A DNA stretch of 64,000 nucleotides, from the NCBI GenBank assembly GCA_001643675.2, contig LSRY02000018.1, positions 1,531,001 to 1,595,000 of the forward strand. Direction: 5' to 3'. Both the position numbers and the translations under genes were made by a program. A model generated the notes under the pieces. The model saw nothing but the letters and a program-made list of their open reading frames with translations. It ran no database searches and had not been told where the DNA came from. This DNA comes from Monocercomonoides exilis. Its lineage: Eukaryota > Preaxostyla > Oxymonadida > Polymastigidae. Each line of letters begins with the position of its first letter. Position 1 is the first letter of the stretch. Shown piece by piece: positions 63,806-64,000 of the stretch.

Positions 63806-64000
63806 GGTTAGGGTTAGGTTAGGTTAGGGTTAGGGGTTAGGGTTAGGGTTAGGGTTAGGTTAGGGTTAGGGTTAGGGTTAGGGTTAGGGTTAGGGTTAGG
63901 GTTAGGGTTAGGGTTAGGGTTAGGGTTAGGGTTAGGTTAGGTTAGGGTTAGGGTTAGGGTTAGGGTTAGGGTTAGGGTTAGGGTTAGGGTTAGGTTAGGG
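63556..64000 (+). repeat. Telomere: mixed TTAGGG/TTAGG array
   Basis: About 445 bases of TTAGGG with interspersed TTAGG, reaching the window end, plus rare variants (GGGTTTAGGG near 63780, GGGGTTAGG near 63833). One non-telomeric interruption (TTCAAAC) lies near 63626. The G-rich strand runs 5' to 3' toward the window end, so this is a right chromosome end. The proximal part has proportionally more TTAGG units than the distal part. Confidence 0.97.

Overview
This is a eukaryotic chromosome end. The last ~450 bases are a TTAGGG/TTAGG telomere array (G-rich strand running rightward). The DNA is AT-rich, genes carry few and short introns (46-250 nt), and three genes I can splice with confidence (eL33, deoxyhypusine synthase, an RIIa protein) show standard stop codons. 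An ADP-forming acetyl-CoA synthetase, small flagella-type proteins, a TmcB/TPR-type membrane giant, right-handed beta-helix surface-protein relics and a lineage-specific alpha-solenoid family point to an anaerobic flagellate protist. I infer a Preaxostyla/oxymonad such as Monocercomonoides; this is family recognition, not a database result.

Layout. 1-3.7 kb: the 5' two thirds of a DIRS/Ngaro-like tyrosine-recombinase retrotransposon on the minus strand (gag, RT-RNase H, YR running off the left edge). 4.05-5.0 kb: a foldback element with 22-bp tandem repeats in its arms. 5.4-5.7 kb: a MITE. 6-28.9 kb: mostly intact host genes: TmcB-like membrane protein with a hemerythrin-like tail (+), ribosomal protein eL33 (+), RIIa protein (-), ADP-forming acetyl-CoA synthetase (+), a 100-aa two-exon gene (+), a 1482-aa low-complexity/coiled-coil protein (-), deoxyhypusine synthase (+), an alpha-solenoid family member (+), and an Arf-like GTPase gene with a premature stop (-).

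30-64 kb is subtelomeric and dominated by mobile DNA and decay. It holds a beta-helix pseudogene (-), a 4.47-kb TIR transposon with perfect 8-bp target duplication that has swallowed an apparently complete Merlin (IS1016/ISXO2-type) transposon and a GC-rich gene fragment, a 5'-truncated ABCC transporter whose first nucleotide-binding domain lacks its second half, short interstitial telomere tracts, scattered frame-broken gene relics, a second beta-helix pseudogene, and an intact 1.27-kaa tyrosine-recombinase protein with AT-hook and Myb/SANT-like domain that looks like a Crypton-type DNA transposon.

The host genes do not form a pathway; they are monocistronic genes on both strands. The strongest discovery candidates are the Crypton-like recombinase, the nested transposon with its unoccupied target copy 3.5 kb away, the foldback element, and the TmcB-hemerythrin fusion.
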